Origin: Candidatus Latescibacterota bacterium
GTDB taxonomy: Bacteria; Krumholzibacteriota; Krumholzibacteriia; WVZY01
Length of the DNA stretch: 54,908 nt
Direction: 5' to 3'
Assembly: GCA_020352495.1 (NCBI GenBank)
Contig: CP070677.1
Location: forward strand, 2,739,407-2,794,314
The position numbers were made by a program, and so were the translations under genes. Positions within the stretch are counted from its first letter, which is position 1. Each line of letters starts with the position of its first letter. The notes below the pieces were generated by a model, which was not told where the DNA came from, searched no databases, and worked only from the letters and a program-made list of their open reading frames with translations. Below are positions 8,468 through 17,478 of the stretch, piece after piece.

Positions 8468-11400
8468 ATGAGTCGATTTCTTCGGGGTTCGCCGCATGTC
8501 GTGCGCCCACTTGCGCGTGCGGGTCTTTGCGTATTGGCGATGGTCTTGTTTGTGTGCCCCTTGCAGACGAGCACCGCGGCCGAGAAAAGACCGTTGATGA
8601 GGTTCCCCGATGTCCACGATAACACCATCGTCTTTGTCTATGGTGAGGACATCTGGACGGTCCCGGTCGAGGGAGGTGTCGCAACGCGTATAACCGGTCA
8701 TGACGGGGAGGAACGATTTCCAAAATTCTCACCCGACGGAAAGACAATCGCGTTTACAGGCGAGTACGATGGCAATTTCGACGTGTATGTGATGAGCGTT
8801 CATGGGGGTGAAATCAACCGTGTGACGTACCATCCGGGTTTCGATGCCGTTGTCGGTTGGCATCCCACCAACGGGAAAATACTCTTCCGTTCCCGTCGAC
8901 ACAGCTTCAACCGGTTTGATCGTCTCTTCCTTGTATCACCGGATGGGACGGGACTCGAAGAACTCATTCTGCATGAGGCGGCGCAGGGCAGCTTCTTCGA
9001 GGACGCAACTAAGATCGCCTATAACCGGGAGGCGCGAGAGTTCAGAACCTGGAAACGGTACAAGGGCGGGAACGCACAAGATCTTTACGTTTTCGATTTT
9101 GAGAAGAACACGGACACAAAGCTGACCGAGTTCGAAGGTACCGATAGAATGCCGATGTGGATCGGAAACAAGATCTACTTCAGCTCCGACCGCGATCGGG
9201 TGCTCAACATCTATGCGTATGACACGAATACAAAGGAGATCGTACAAGTGACGCGTCATACGGATTATGATGTCCGACGACCCAGCCAGGGTGGGGATCG
9301 AATCGTCTACGAGCTTGGCGGGACTCTATGGCTTCTCGACACAACGACGGCAAAGACCAGCGAAGTTCCCGTTAAGATCCTGACCGACGCCGAGGAGACC
9401 CGTCCATACATGAGAGATGTCGATGGATATATCACCGGGTTCCACTGCTCACCGTCGGGAAAGAGGGCGCTGATCGTGGCGCGTGGAGAGGTCTTTACCG
9501 TTCCGCAAAAAGAAGGACCGACGAGAAACCTCACAAAAGACCCCGGTGCCCGCGACAAGGATGCCGTATGGTCGCCCGATGGCAAGACCATTGCCTACCT
9601 GTCGGACAAGAACGGGGAATACGAGATTCATCTCGTGGACCCCAAGGGCGCGAGCGAAGCCGTAAGGTTGACCCGTCACAAGAATGGGTACCGCCACACG
9701 CTCCGGTGGTCACCGGACAGCAAGAAGATCGCTTTTGCCGATCAGACGCTCCGTTGTTACTACGTCGATGTCGACAGCAAAAAGGTCGTCGAGGTCGACA
9801 AGGCGGAATACGAAAACGTCGACGTATCGCTTGACCTAAAGCCGATCTACGATTTCGCGTGGTCGCCGGACAGCCGGTATATCGCTTACTCGAAGATGGA
9901 TGCCGACCAGGTTTACAAGATCTATGTCTACTCGATCGATACCGGTGACATCCATTGCGTGAGTAACGGTCTGTTCAACGACTTTGGCCCCGTTTTTTCC
10001 CGAGACGGCGAGCACTTATTTTTCATATCGAACCGGCGTTTTGATCCAACATTCTGTGATTTCGAATGGGAACTCGTGTACAAGAGGGTCGCGGGTATCT
10101 ACTGCGTGACGCTCAGGGCGGATGGCGAGTCGGTTCTTCCTTTCGAAAGCGATGAAGAAAAGATCGAAGAAGACGGAGACTCAAAGAACGAGGACGAGAA
10201 GAACGAAAAAGAAGGGCCGAAAAACATAAGGATCGATTTCGATGGTATCGCAGACCGGATTGAGGCGCTGCCGCTCCCGCGTGGTAACTACCGCAGATTG
10301 GCTGCGGGCGAGAAAGCGCTCTTCTATTTGAACAAGAACGAGGGTGATTTCAACCGGTTCGAGTTTCGGTCGATCGGCCCGATGGATCTCTACCGGTTCT
10401 CATTCGAGGATCGCGAGGAAAAGTCGGTGATCAGCGGGATCGGCGGGTACGAGCTCTCCGCAGACGGGAAAAAAATCGTATACCGGCAGGAAGATTCGAT
10501 CGGAATCATCGATTCAAGCGCAGAAGATTCGGCTGGGGAGCCACTCGATTTGTCGGGCTTGAGAATGCGTCTCGATCCATTGGCGGAGTGGAGACAGATT
10601 TACAACGAGGCCTGGCGATTGGAACGGGATTTCTACTACGAGCCCGAAATGCACGGGCTCGATTGGGATGCGATGAAAAAGAAATACGGCAGGCTTCTTC
10701 CACACGTTTCCTGCCGCCAGGATATGCGATACCTCGTGGGGGAACTCATCGGAGAGCTCAACACCTCTCATACATATGTGTATGGTGGAGATAGGCGTCG
10801 TCGAGCCGACCGGGTGAACGTCGGTATGTTGGGTGTTGATTGGGAAGTCGACGCAAAAAACAACCGTTACCGGTTCAAAAAGATCTACCGGGTCCCCGAT
10901 TGGACGCGTGAGATCATACCGCCGCTTTCCAAACCCGGCGTCGGTGTGCGCGAGGGCGACTACCTCCTACGGGTCAACGGGCAGGAGGTGACCGCGGACC
11001 GGAACATCTACAGCTTTTTCCAAGATCTGGCCGGCGAGCAGGTGACCCTTCTTGTCAATGACAAGCCAACAGATAGAGAAGCCAAAGAGTATACGGTCGA
11101 GCCGTTGAGGGGCGAGCGGACTCTCCGTTATTTGGATTGGGTGGAGCACAACCGTATGGTAGCCGAGAAGGCGTCGGATGGTCAGATCGGGTACATTCAT
11201 CTTCCCGATACGTATCTTGGGGCGGCGCGCGAGTTTCCCAAATATTTTTACGCGCAGAGCCGCAAGAAGGGGCTTATCGTAGACGGCCGCTTCAACGGAG
11301 GTGGTCTGGATCCGGACATCTTTCTCCAGCGTTTGGACAAAAAACTGCTCTCGTACTGGACCCGCCGGTACTCACACGATCAAACCGACCCCGCCATCGT

Positions 11401-11782
11401 GACGACCGCTCATCTCGTGTGCCTGACAAACCGTCAGGCGGGATCGGGTGGTGATATGCTCCCCCTCGAGTTTCAAACCAAGGGGATGGGCCCCGTCATC
11501 GGGACACGGACCTGGGGTGGTCTGGTCGGTGTGTCGATGTTTATCGGGATGATAGACGGTGGAGGACTGACCGCGCCGGATTACCGGATTTACGACCGCC
11601 AGGGAAATTGGGTCGTCGAAAACGTTGGGGTCCACCCGGATATCATTGTCGATCTCGATCCGGTCGAGATGTCACAGGGTCACGACGCCCAATTGATGAA
11701 AGGGATCGAGGTTCTCACCGAGAAGATCAAAATAGACCCGCGGCCATGGCCAAAACACGAGTCCTTAAAAACTGACGGATAG
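8468..11782 (+). CDS. Tricorn-type S41 protease, exported (1104 aa)
   Basis: Homologue of tricorn protease, which cuts oligopeptides. The start is ATG 8468, with AAGGAG 7 bp upstream. A signal peptide (LCVLAMVLFVCPLQTSTAA) indicates export to the periplasm or beyond, unlike archaeal tricorn. Residues ~45-570 are TolB/WD-like propeller repeats (FSPDGKTIAF, WSPDGKTIAYLS, WSPDSKKIAFAD). A charged linker (~565-585) follows, then the C1 region, a PDZ domain (VREGDYLLRVNGQEV) and the S41 core. The tetrad is visible: Ser767-His768 (NTSHTY), nucleophile Ser993 (GSGGDM) and Glu1051 (VVENVG). The spacing Ser993-Glu1051 equals that of Thermoplasma S965-E1023. It probably degrades peptides released by other exported peptidases. 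Confidence 0.95.
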   Translation: MSRFLRGSPHVVRPLARAGLCVLAMVLFVCPLQTSTAAEKRPLMRFPDVHDNTIVFVYGEDIWTVPVEGGVATRITGHDGEERFPKFSPDGKTIAFTGEYDGNFDVYVMSVHGGEINRVTYHPGFDAVVGWHPTNGKILFRSRRHSFNRFDRLFLVSPDGTGLEELILHEAAQGSFFEDATKIAYNREAREFRTWKRYKGGNAQDLYVFDFEKNTDTKLTEFEGTDRMPMWIGNKIYFSSDRDRVLNIYAYDTNTKEIVQVTRHTDYDVRRPSQGGDRIVYELGGTLWLLDTTTAKTSEVPVKILTDAEETRPYMRDVDGYITGFHCSPSGKRALIVARGEVFTVPQKEGPTRNLTKDPGARDKDAVWSPDGKTIAYLSDKNGEYEIHLVDPKGASEAVRLTRHKNGYRHTLRWSPDSKKIAFADQTLRCYYVDVDSKKVVEVDKAEYENVDVSLDLKPIYDFAWSPDSRYIAYSKMDADQVYKIYVYSIDTGDIHCVSNGLFNDFGPVFSRDGEHLFFISNRRFDPTFCDFEWELVYKRVAGIYCVTLRADGESVLPFESDEEKIEEDGDSKNEDEKNEKEGPKNIRIDFDGIADRIEALPLPRGNYRRLAAGEKALFYLNKNEGDFNRFEFRSIGPMDLYRFSFEDREEKSVISGIGGYELSADGKKIVYRQEDSIGIIDSSAEDSAGEPLDLSGLRMRLDPLAEWRQIYNEAWRLERDFYYEPEMHGLDWDAMKKKYGRLLPHVSCRQDMRYLVGELIGELNTSHTYVYGGDRRRRADRVNVGMLGVDWEVDAKNNRYRFKKIYRVPDWTREIIPPLSKPGVGVREGDYLLRVNGQEVTADRNIYSFFQDLAGEQVTLLVNDKPTDREAKEYTVEPLRGERTLRYLDWVEHNRMVAEKASDGQIGYIHLPDTYLGAAREFPKYFYAQSRKKGLIVDGRFNGGGLDPDIFLQRLDKKLLSYWTRRYSHDQTDPAIVTTAHLVCLTNRQAGSGGDMLPLEFQTKGMGPVIGTRTWGGLVGVSMFIGMIDGGGLTAPDYRIYDRQGNWVVENVGVHPDIIVDLDPVEMSQGHDAQLMKGIEVLTEKIKIDPRPWPKHESLKTDG

Positions 11783-11830
11783 ACGGTTCTCGGCCGCCTC
11801 CCGGCTGTACGGTGAGATCGTCTGCCGCAA

Positions 11831-11866
11831 AAGAGGGTGAATCCCGCTTTCCGGGTTCGCCCTCTT
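11831..11866 (+). terminator. Probable terminator of the tricorn gene
   Basis: AAGAGGGTGAATCCCG pairs with CGGGTTCGCCCTCTT around a short loop, with a few wobbles or mismatches. Only a short T run (TTTGT) follows. It begins 48 bp after the stop codon. Confidence 0.6.
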
Positions 11867-11872
11867 TGTATT

Positions 11873-11927
11873 GAGCCCCGACTCCAGTGGTGCCGTGTTC
11901 GAGACCGATCGGGGCTCGTGAGCCCCG
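11873..11927. other. Two mutually exclusive hairpins
   Basis: CGGGGCTC (11910-11917) can pair with GAGCCCCG (11920-11927), or TCGGGGCTC (11909-11917) can pair with GAGCCCCGA (11873-11881). Both pairings are perfect and share one arm, as in attenuators. They lie in the 314-bp gap 11783-12096, which holds no gene. Confidence 0.4.
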
Positions 11928-11942
11928 TCCTCCCGATGAAAA

Positions 11943-11956
11943 TTGACATAGGTCAA
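11943..11956. promoter_or_regulatory. CRP/FNR-type palindrome TTGAC-ATAG-GTCAA
   Basis: Perfect 5-bp arms separated by 4 bp, the shape of sites for CRP/FNR-family regulators (FNR itself prefers TTGAT-N4-ATCAA). It is 140 bp upstream of the DUF4097 gene at 12097. The same site in opposite orientation occurs at 23353-23366. Confidence 0.5.
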
Positions 11957-12096
11957 AAAATGGTATCGCAATCACCAACGCATGGAAAAGACAGCAACCA
12001 AATCGATCGCTTTCTCGTCTAAACGTGGTAAGGGGTGTGGTGTTGGCGGGGTGAATTGTCCGAAGCACCGGGCGGGTCCCAAATGAGGAGGAGAAG

Positions 12097-13080
12097 ATGC
12101 GATACATAACGGTAGGGATTGCGTTGATTTGTATCGTTGGTGTTTGGGTGGTGGAGGTGTGTGCCGAGAAAAACCAATGGGAGTTCTCGGGTGTCACCAC
12201 GATAAAGATCGACGGAGTATCGGGGGATGTCGTCATCCGCGCCGCGGACGGCAAAAAGGGCCGCGTGGAGTTGAAGGCCGACGTCCATCCGCCGGAGAAT
12301 TTTCGGGCCGAGGTCGAGCAAGACGGGAAAAAGCTATACATCGACGAGGACTTTAGGGGTGGAAATACGAGCGGACCGGTGGAGTGGACGATCTATCTCC
12401 CGAAGGGGCGTGAAATCCCGACGATACGAATCTCGAACGCGTCGGGTGATTTCGACTGCAAAGGCGTCGCTTGTGAGATCGATCTCAACACGGCGAGCGG
12501 CGACATCGAGCTGTTGGATGTCAAGCTCGCCCGGGGTTCGAAACTGAATACGGCAAGTGGCGACTTCACGATCGAGAAGATGACGGTGAGAGAAGACACA
12601 AAATTCAGCACGGCGAGCGGTGACATCGAACTCGTCGACGTCACGATCGAGGAAGATTGTCGGTTTTCGACGGCATCCGGAAACATCGAGTGCAGGCAGA
12701 GCAGATGTATGGATGATGTGGGGTTGTCCTCTGCCAGCGGAGACGTGGTCGTCAAGGACACCGAGCTTCTGGGGGAGGGTGAATTCTCATCGGCCTCGGG
12801 TGATGTATCCGTATATTTTTCGAGACTTCCCAAGACCGATTTTACGGCGTCAAGCGCCTCGGGTGATGTGCTTCTCGATGTGGAGAATTTTGGTGACGAT
12901 TTCACTCTGATAATGGTCAAGCGCGAGGACAGAGGTCGGATTTCCTGCCCGTTCGAGTATACCGATGAGGACACATTCGAAGATCATCACGTGTACGAAG
13001 AGAAAATCGTCAAACGTGGCTCGGGCAGGCCGGTTATCGAGCTCAGGACGGCCTCGGGTAAAGTGGTCGTCAAGGACTAA
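12097..13080 (+). CDS. DUF4097 family beta-strand repeat protein, exported (327 aa)
   Basis: The start is ATG 12097 with AGGAGG 5 bp upstream. A signal peptide (MRYITVGIALICIVGVWVV) is followed by a right-handed repeat region: about eight units of ~20-25 residues each carry T/S-ASGD-x-x/V (NASGDFDC, TASGDIEL, TASGDFTI, SASGDVVV, TASGKVVV), the DUF4097 / putative adhesin signature. Such proteins form elongated beta-helices at the cell envelope; family members include LiaX, involved in envelope-stress sensing, but that role cannot be transferred here. A CRP/FNR-type palindrome lies upstream. A shorter relative is at 22469-23080. Confidence 0.88.
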   Translation: MRYITVGIALICIVGVWVVEVCAEKNQWEFSGVTTIKIDGVSGDVVIRAADGKKGRVELKADVHPPENFRAEVEQDGKKLYIDEDFRGGNTSGPVEWTIYLPKGREIPTIRISNASGDFDCKGVACEIDLNTASGDIELLDVKLARGSKLNTASGDFTIEKMTVREDTKFSTASGDIELVDVTIEEDCRFSTASGNIECRQSRCMDDVGLSSASGDVVVKDTELLGEGEFSSASGDVSVYFSRLPKTDFTASSASGDVLLDVENFGDDFTLIMVKREDRGRISCPFEYTDEDTFEDHHVYEEKIVKRGSGRPVIELRTASGKVVVKD

Positions 13081-13134
13081 CCCCCTCGGCGACTGCGTAT
13101 TCACATTCTGAGGGAACCCGTGTAGAATCGGGGC

Positions 13135-15132
13135 ATGATCGCGTCGAAATGGTCGCGTGAATCTCGCGTCGTGCTCCCCATACTTCTCGTTGCGCTTGCC
13201 GTTCGGCTACATAAGATCGGCTGGGGGCTGCCGTTTGTATTGGAGGAGGCCACGCCGCTCAAGATGGCTTGGGCGATGTGGGGGTGGGGAATGCCGGCCG
13301 GGGTCGATCTCAATCCGCATTTCTTCAACTACCCGAGTCTTACCATTTACATTCATTTCGTCGCACAGGGAATCCTGTACCTGTTGATGAAGATCGGTGG
13401 TCTCGCCGGCTCCGCCGCAGACTATCATGCCCGCTACCTCGTAGATCCGACACCCTTCTATTATGTCGGCCGGTCGCTATCAGCACTTTTTGGTGTGGGG
13501 ACCGTGTGGCTGACATGGCTGGTTGGGTGGCGCATCGCGGGCCGGTGGGCCGGAATCGCCGGGGCCGCGTTAATGGCGGTCAATGTCTTTCACGTGTCAC
13601 GCTCCCAGATGATCGAAGTGGACCTGCCGCTCACGTTTTTCGTGGTGCTCGCGTTGTGGTTCTTGCTTCGCCAGACCGAACGTCGGTCGCTCATGATCTA
13701 CCTTCTTGCGGGGGCAGCTGTGGGATTCGCCGTATCGACCAAATACACCGGAGCGATACTGCTCTATCCGCTTTTTGTAGCGCATCTCCTTGCCATCCGG
13801 AAGGATAGGGGCGATCCCAATTGGTCATGTCCCGTGTTGTCGGTGTGTGTCGCGGCGGGGGTATTTGTCCTGACATCTCCTTTTGTTGTCTTGGACGCGG
13901 GGACGTTCTTCGAACACATCGGGGCGGAGCGACAACACATGCGCCTCGGTCACTTTGGATTGGACAGCTCATCGAGCGGGATCTTTTATCTCCGCTCACT
14001 GGTCGGAACTCTGTTGGGTTGGCCGGCCACTATTCTGGCGTTCGCCGGTCTTGTTTATTTCACAGTCGTGCGGCGTCAGGCGGCCGCGCTCGTTTTGGCG
14101 GCGTTCTTGATCCCCTACCTGCTCGCCGTTCTTACTTGGGCAATGCATGCTGACCGGTATTTGCTGCCGGTGATCCCATTGTTTGTGACGTTTGCGGTAG
14201 CGCTTCCGGTCGAGGTCTTCTCAAAACCGCCTGCATCCCGGTGGCCACATTGGATTCGCGTCGGCGCCATTGCTGCGTTGGTTGTCGTGTTGGCCATTCC
14301 GGCTGTTGCCGGATACCCCTCTTACTTGCGGAGTATCCGGCGAGACACACGGACCGAGGCTGCCAAGTGGATCGAAGCCAATATTCCCTCGGGATCTTAC
14401 TTCGTCGTCGAGCCGTATGGGCCCGAGCTTTTTGGCCCTCAAAAGATATCGCAGTTGGGTTCGGCAATGCGAAGAAAGGTCCTCGAACTGAAAAAAGACA
14501 CGCCGAACTACGCGGTGTTGTGGGTCCCGATGTTTCAGGTCAGACCGGAACGTTCCGAAGTATTCTACGATCACAGCTTGTACGAAAACGCGGATTACAT
14601 TGTGTCAACGGGCGCAGCGCGGTCCCGTTACGCCAAGGAACCCGCTCGCTTCCGGCGGCAGCTCGCGTTTTATGACAGTCTCGAGACCGGGTACGAGAAG
14701 ATCGCCAAATTCACACCAGCCGGTGGCGGCGGATCGGTAATTACCGTTTACAAGAATCCCCACCACGGGAAACAGTTCAGCAAACGGGAGGAGGTCGCTC
14801 CGCCCCGACCACTCCGTCACCGACACAGCTCAACAACCGGTTCCGAAGAGCTTTTTTATTTCAACCTTGGAATCAACTATGAAATATTCCTCCGTCTCCC
14901 CGAGGCGATCGCCAGTTATGACCTCGCCTTCCGGTACGGAGTCGGACGCCCCACTACGTTCAAAAACCTTGTACTGAGGAAAACCCATTGTCTGATGATG
15001 TTGGGCCGCGTGGAGGAGGCGGTAGGTTACCTGCAGACGATGATACCCAAAGCACCCACACCGGGTGTGCGTGAACACCTCCAAAAGATACGGGATGCAA
15101 TTCGCCGGGGGGAAACGTCGGGGAGCCGCTGA
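13135..15132 (+). CDS. GT39-type membrane glycosyltransferase (ArnT/PMT-like) with C-terminal helical repeats (665 aa)
   Basis: Multi-pass membrane protein with about ten hydrophobic helices in residues 1-400 (e.g. VVLPILLVALAVRL, AGIAGAALMAVNVF, LVVVLAIPAVAGYP). Periplasmic loop 1 carries an acidic pair (VLEEATPLKMA) where polyprenyl-phosphate-sugar transferases of the GT39/GT-C group have the catalytic acid. HVSRSQMIEVDLPLTFF is also typical. The rest is soluble, and its last ~100 residues look TPR-like (NLGINYEIFLRLPEAIASYDLA). It likely transfers a sugar from a lipid carrier to lipid A or protein; substrate unknown. ATG 13135 has only a weak GGGG site. It lies 54 bp after the DUF4097 gene. 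Confidence 0.82.
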   Translation: MIASKWSRESRVVLPILLVALAVRLHKIGWGLPFVLEEATPLKMAWAMWGWGMPAGVDLNPHFFNYPSLTIYIHFVAQGILYLLMKIGGLAGSAADYHARYLVDPTPFYYVGRSLSALFGVGTVWLTWLVGWRIAGRWAGIAGAALMAVNVFHVSRSQMIEVDLPLTFFVVLALWFLLRQTERRSLMIYLLAGAAVGFAVSTKYTGAILLYPLFVAHLLAIRKDRGDPNWSCPVLSVCVAAGVFVLTSPFVVLDAGTFFEHIGAERQHMRLGHFGLDSSSSGIFYLRSLVGTLLGWPATILAFAGLVYFTVVRRQAAALVLAAFLIPYLLAVLTWAMHADRYLLPVIPLFVTFAVALPVEVFSKPPASRWPHWIRVGAIAALVVVLAIPAVAGYPSYLRSIRRDTRTEAAKWIEANIPSGSYFVVEPYGPELFGPQKISQLGSAMRRKVLELKKDTPNYAVLWVPMFQVRPERSEVFYDHSLYENADYIVSTGAARSRYAKEPARFRRQLAFYDSLETGYEKIAKFTPAGGGGSVITVYKNPHHGKQFSKREEVAPPRPLRHRHSSTTGSEELFYFNLGINYEIFLRLPEAIASYDLAFRYGVGRPTTFKNLVLRKTHCLMMLGRVEEAVGYLQTMIPKAPTPGVREHLQKIRDAIRRGETSGSR

Positions 15133-15163
15133 GTCAATTTTGTTGGAGCTGGTCACGGCTCGG

Positions 15164-15192
15164 TTGTACGAGGGTTATGTTACAATTATATT
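15164..15192 (+). promoter_or_regulatory. Sigma-70-type promoter of the Asp-box protein gene
   Basis: TTGTAC (15164-15169), a 17-bp spacer and TATATT (15187-15192), with the ATG 62 bp downstream. Confidence 0.55.
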
Positions 15193-15254
15193 GAATAGAG
15201 ACCCCACCAGAACGAGACAAAGACGCTCTGCCAGCCCTTCCAAGGAGGCACGAG

Positions 15255-17102
15255 ATGCGTTTGCAGCTCCCCCCGAAGTCATTGCTACTGATCTCGATTG
15301 TGGTGGCCATAGCGGGTATTGGAGTCGTTGGGTCGGTTCCACCCGCTGTGGGTGACCAGAGTCAAACACGCCTGCCGGTAATCCGCGAAGTGCCTAATGA
15401 TCCTCCGGGCATTCCAGCAAGACCCGTTCCGGGGGCCCTGCCCGCGCCACCCGTTCAGTTTGGGTCGTTTACAAGCATCCAGGCCAACGTCGGCCCGGGT
15501 GGTGTCAACATCATGGGCGACGCGGCGAACGAACCATCGATCGCAGTCGACCCGACTTTTCCCAATCGGATGGCCATCGGCTGGCGACAGTTCGATACGA
15601 TCACGTCGGATTTCCGTGAGGCGGGTTATGCGTACAGCAATGACGGCGGACGGTCGTGGACGTTTCCCGGTGTTCTCGAAAACGATATTTTCCGGAGCGA
15701 TCCGGTTCTCGATTTTGATGCGCAGGGGAATTTCTACTACTCGAGTCTCAGGTACGAGAACCCAGACTTCTGGTGTGATGTGTTCAAATCGTGGAATGGG
15801 GGGATGACGTGGGCTCCAAAAATCTACGCCTATGGTGGTGACAAACAGTGGATCACGGTCGACAGGAGTGGTGGGATCGGGGATGGAATCATCTATCAAG
15901 CGTGGAGCATTGCCGGAAGTTGTTGTAACGACAGCACGTTTACCCGTTCGATCGACGGCGGGACGCACTTTTCGATCCCCCAGGAAATCCCAAACAACCC
16001 GGTGTGGGGGACGATGGCTGTCGGCTCGGGTGGAGAGCTTTATTTGGCTGGAATAGACATCAATGCCCCGGGGACGTTTTATGTCGCCAAGTCGACGGAT
16101 GCCAACGATCCCGCGTCAACGCCATCATTCGATTTTGTGACGCAAGTAGAGATGCTGGGCAATGTCAGGTATTTCTCCCCAGGGAGCCCCAATCCGGAGG
16201 GGCTTCTCGGCCAGGTGTGGATCGCGGTGGACCGGACGACCGGCCCGACAGCGGGGTATGTCTATTTGCTCGCTTCGGTGGATGCCGCGGGTCCCGATCC
16301 TCTGGAGATCCATTTTGCCCGGAGCACCGACGGCGGCGTGACATGGAGCGCACCGGTCCGGGTCAATGACGACCCGTCTCTTTCGAATTGGCAGTGGTTT
16401 GGCACGATGGCCGTCGCTCCCAACGGCCGGATCGACGCGGTCTGGAACGATACTCGAAATACCGGTCAGGCCAACCTCAGCCAACTCTACTACGCCCATT
16501 CCACGGACGGAGGTGCAAGCTGGTCCGTCAATCAGCCGGTGAGTCCCATTTTTGACAGTTATCTCGGGTGGCCCCAGCAGGCCAAGCTCGGTGACTACTA
16601 CGACATGATATCGGACGATGTGGGAGCCCACGTGGCCTGGGCGGCCACCTTCAACGAAGAGCAGGACGTCTACTACTTGCGAATCGGTGACTACGACTGC
16701 AATACGAACGGCGTCGGCGATTCGCTTGACATCGCTCACGGCACGAGTCCCGATCTCAATAGCAACGGGATACCGGACGAGTGTGACGACGTGTTTACAG
16801 CCGTGGTGTCAAACACGGCGACCTCATACCGTCTCCATCAAAACGTTCCCAACCCCTTCAATCCGACGACCACAATTCGGTTCGATCTCCCCCCGGGCGG
16901 CGGACCCGTGAAGCTTCAGGTCTTTGATGTTACGGGTCGGCTGATCCGTACGCTCGTGGACGGCTTTGAGACTGGTGGAATCAGATCAGTCCGTTGGAAC
17001 GGGACCGACGCAAAAGGGAATGGGGTCGTTTCGGGATTGTATTTCTACCGGCTGGAAGCCTCGGGTTACACGGAGACGCGAAAACTGATCCTTTTGAAAT
17101 AA
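15255..17102 (+). CDS. Secreted Asp-box (BNR/sialidase-like) beta-propeller protein with sorting domain (615 aa)
   Basis: The start is ATG 15255 with AAGGAGG 6 bp upstream; the signal peptide is MRLQLPPKSLLLISIVVAIAG. At least five Asp-box turns of the S-x-D-GG-x-x-W type are visible (SNDGGRSWTF, SWNGGMTWAP, SIDGGTHFS, STDGGVTWSA, STDGGASWSV), giving a sialidase-like six-bladed propeller over residues ~80-480. Then comes an acidic Ca-binding-like stretch (DYDCNTNGVGDSLD, DLNSNGIPDECDD) and the sorting domain (NVPNPFNPTTTIRF, SGLYFYRLEASG). The Arg triad of true sialidases cannot be assigned, so it may be a binding protein rather than a glycosidase. Confidence 0.85.
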   Translation: MRLQLPPKSLLLISIVVAIAGIGVVGSVPPAVGDQSQTRLPVIREVPNDPPGIPARPVPGALPAPPVQFGSFTSIQANVGPGGVNIMGDAANEPSIAVDPTFPNRMAIGWRQFDTITSDFREAGYAYSNDGGRSWTFPGVLENDIFRSDPVLDFDAQGNFYYSSLRYENPDFWCDVFKSWNGGMTWAPKIYAYGGDKQWITVDRSGGIGDGIIYQAWSIAGSCCNDSTFTRSIDGGTHFSIPQEIPNNPVWGTMAVGSGGELYLAGIDINAPGTFYVAKSTDANDPASTPSFDFVTQVEMLGNVRYFSPGSPNPEGLLGQVWIAVDRTTGPTAGYVYLLASVDAAGPDPLEIHFARSTDGGVTWSAPVRVNDDPSLSNWQWFGTMAVAPNGRIDAVWNDTRNTGQANLSQLYYAHSTDGGASWSVNQPVSPIFDSYLGWPQQAKLGDYYDMISDDVGAHVAWAATFNEEQDVYYLRIGDYDCNTNGVGDSLDIAHGTSPDLNSNGIPDECDDVFTAVVSNTATSYRLHQNVPNPFNPTTTIRFDLPPGGGPVKLQVFDVTGRLIRTLVDGFETGGIRSVRWNGTDAKGNGVVSGLYFYRLEASGYTETRKLILLK

Positions 17103-17478
17103 GGGGTCTTCTCTTCTTCACGGGTTTGAACACAGGCATCTGTGTCAGTATCGCGGTGTCAAAGTGGAACGAATCACATTTAAACAAAAAGAAAAGCATC
17201 TAAGACTTGACACCGGGATCACTACAGTTTTATAAGTGAAGTAGGGTTCGCAACTGCTCGTGATACTCGGTTGCGCGGTTTCTGTTTCTCATTCCTAAAC
17301 ACCCGCAGCATCGGCTGAGATCAGCACATCGCCCACCGCCAACTGTGTAATCGTTCTTGATGGTAGCAGCTTAGCTCGATAACAGGTGCCCTTCGCCACC
17401 GGGATATTACCCTCACCAGTGTCGCCCTATTGATTCGGACGCATTCCTTCTGGCTGTCGATATCAGAAAGGACGTGCT
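17103..17478 (+). other. 376-bp intergenic region with a promoter and a long leader
   Basis: No gene is seen. ACACAG-GCAT-CTGTGT forms a hairpin near 17131 without a T run. TTGACA (17207-17212), 18 bp, TATAAG (17231-17236) is a good promoter for the glycosyltransferase at 17479 and implies a leader of about 235 nt, in which I recognise no riboswitch. Confidence 0.45.

Noticed and set aside
17103..17478. Riboswitch before the GT4 gene
   Set aside because: No conserved core of any riboswitch I know is visible.
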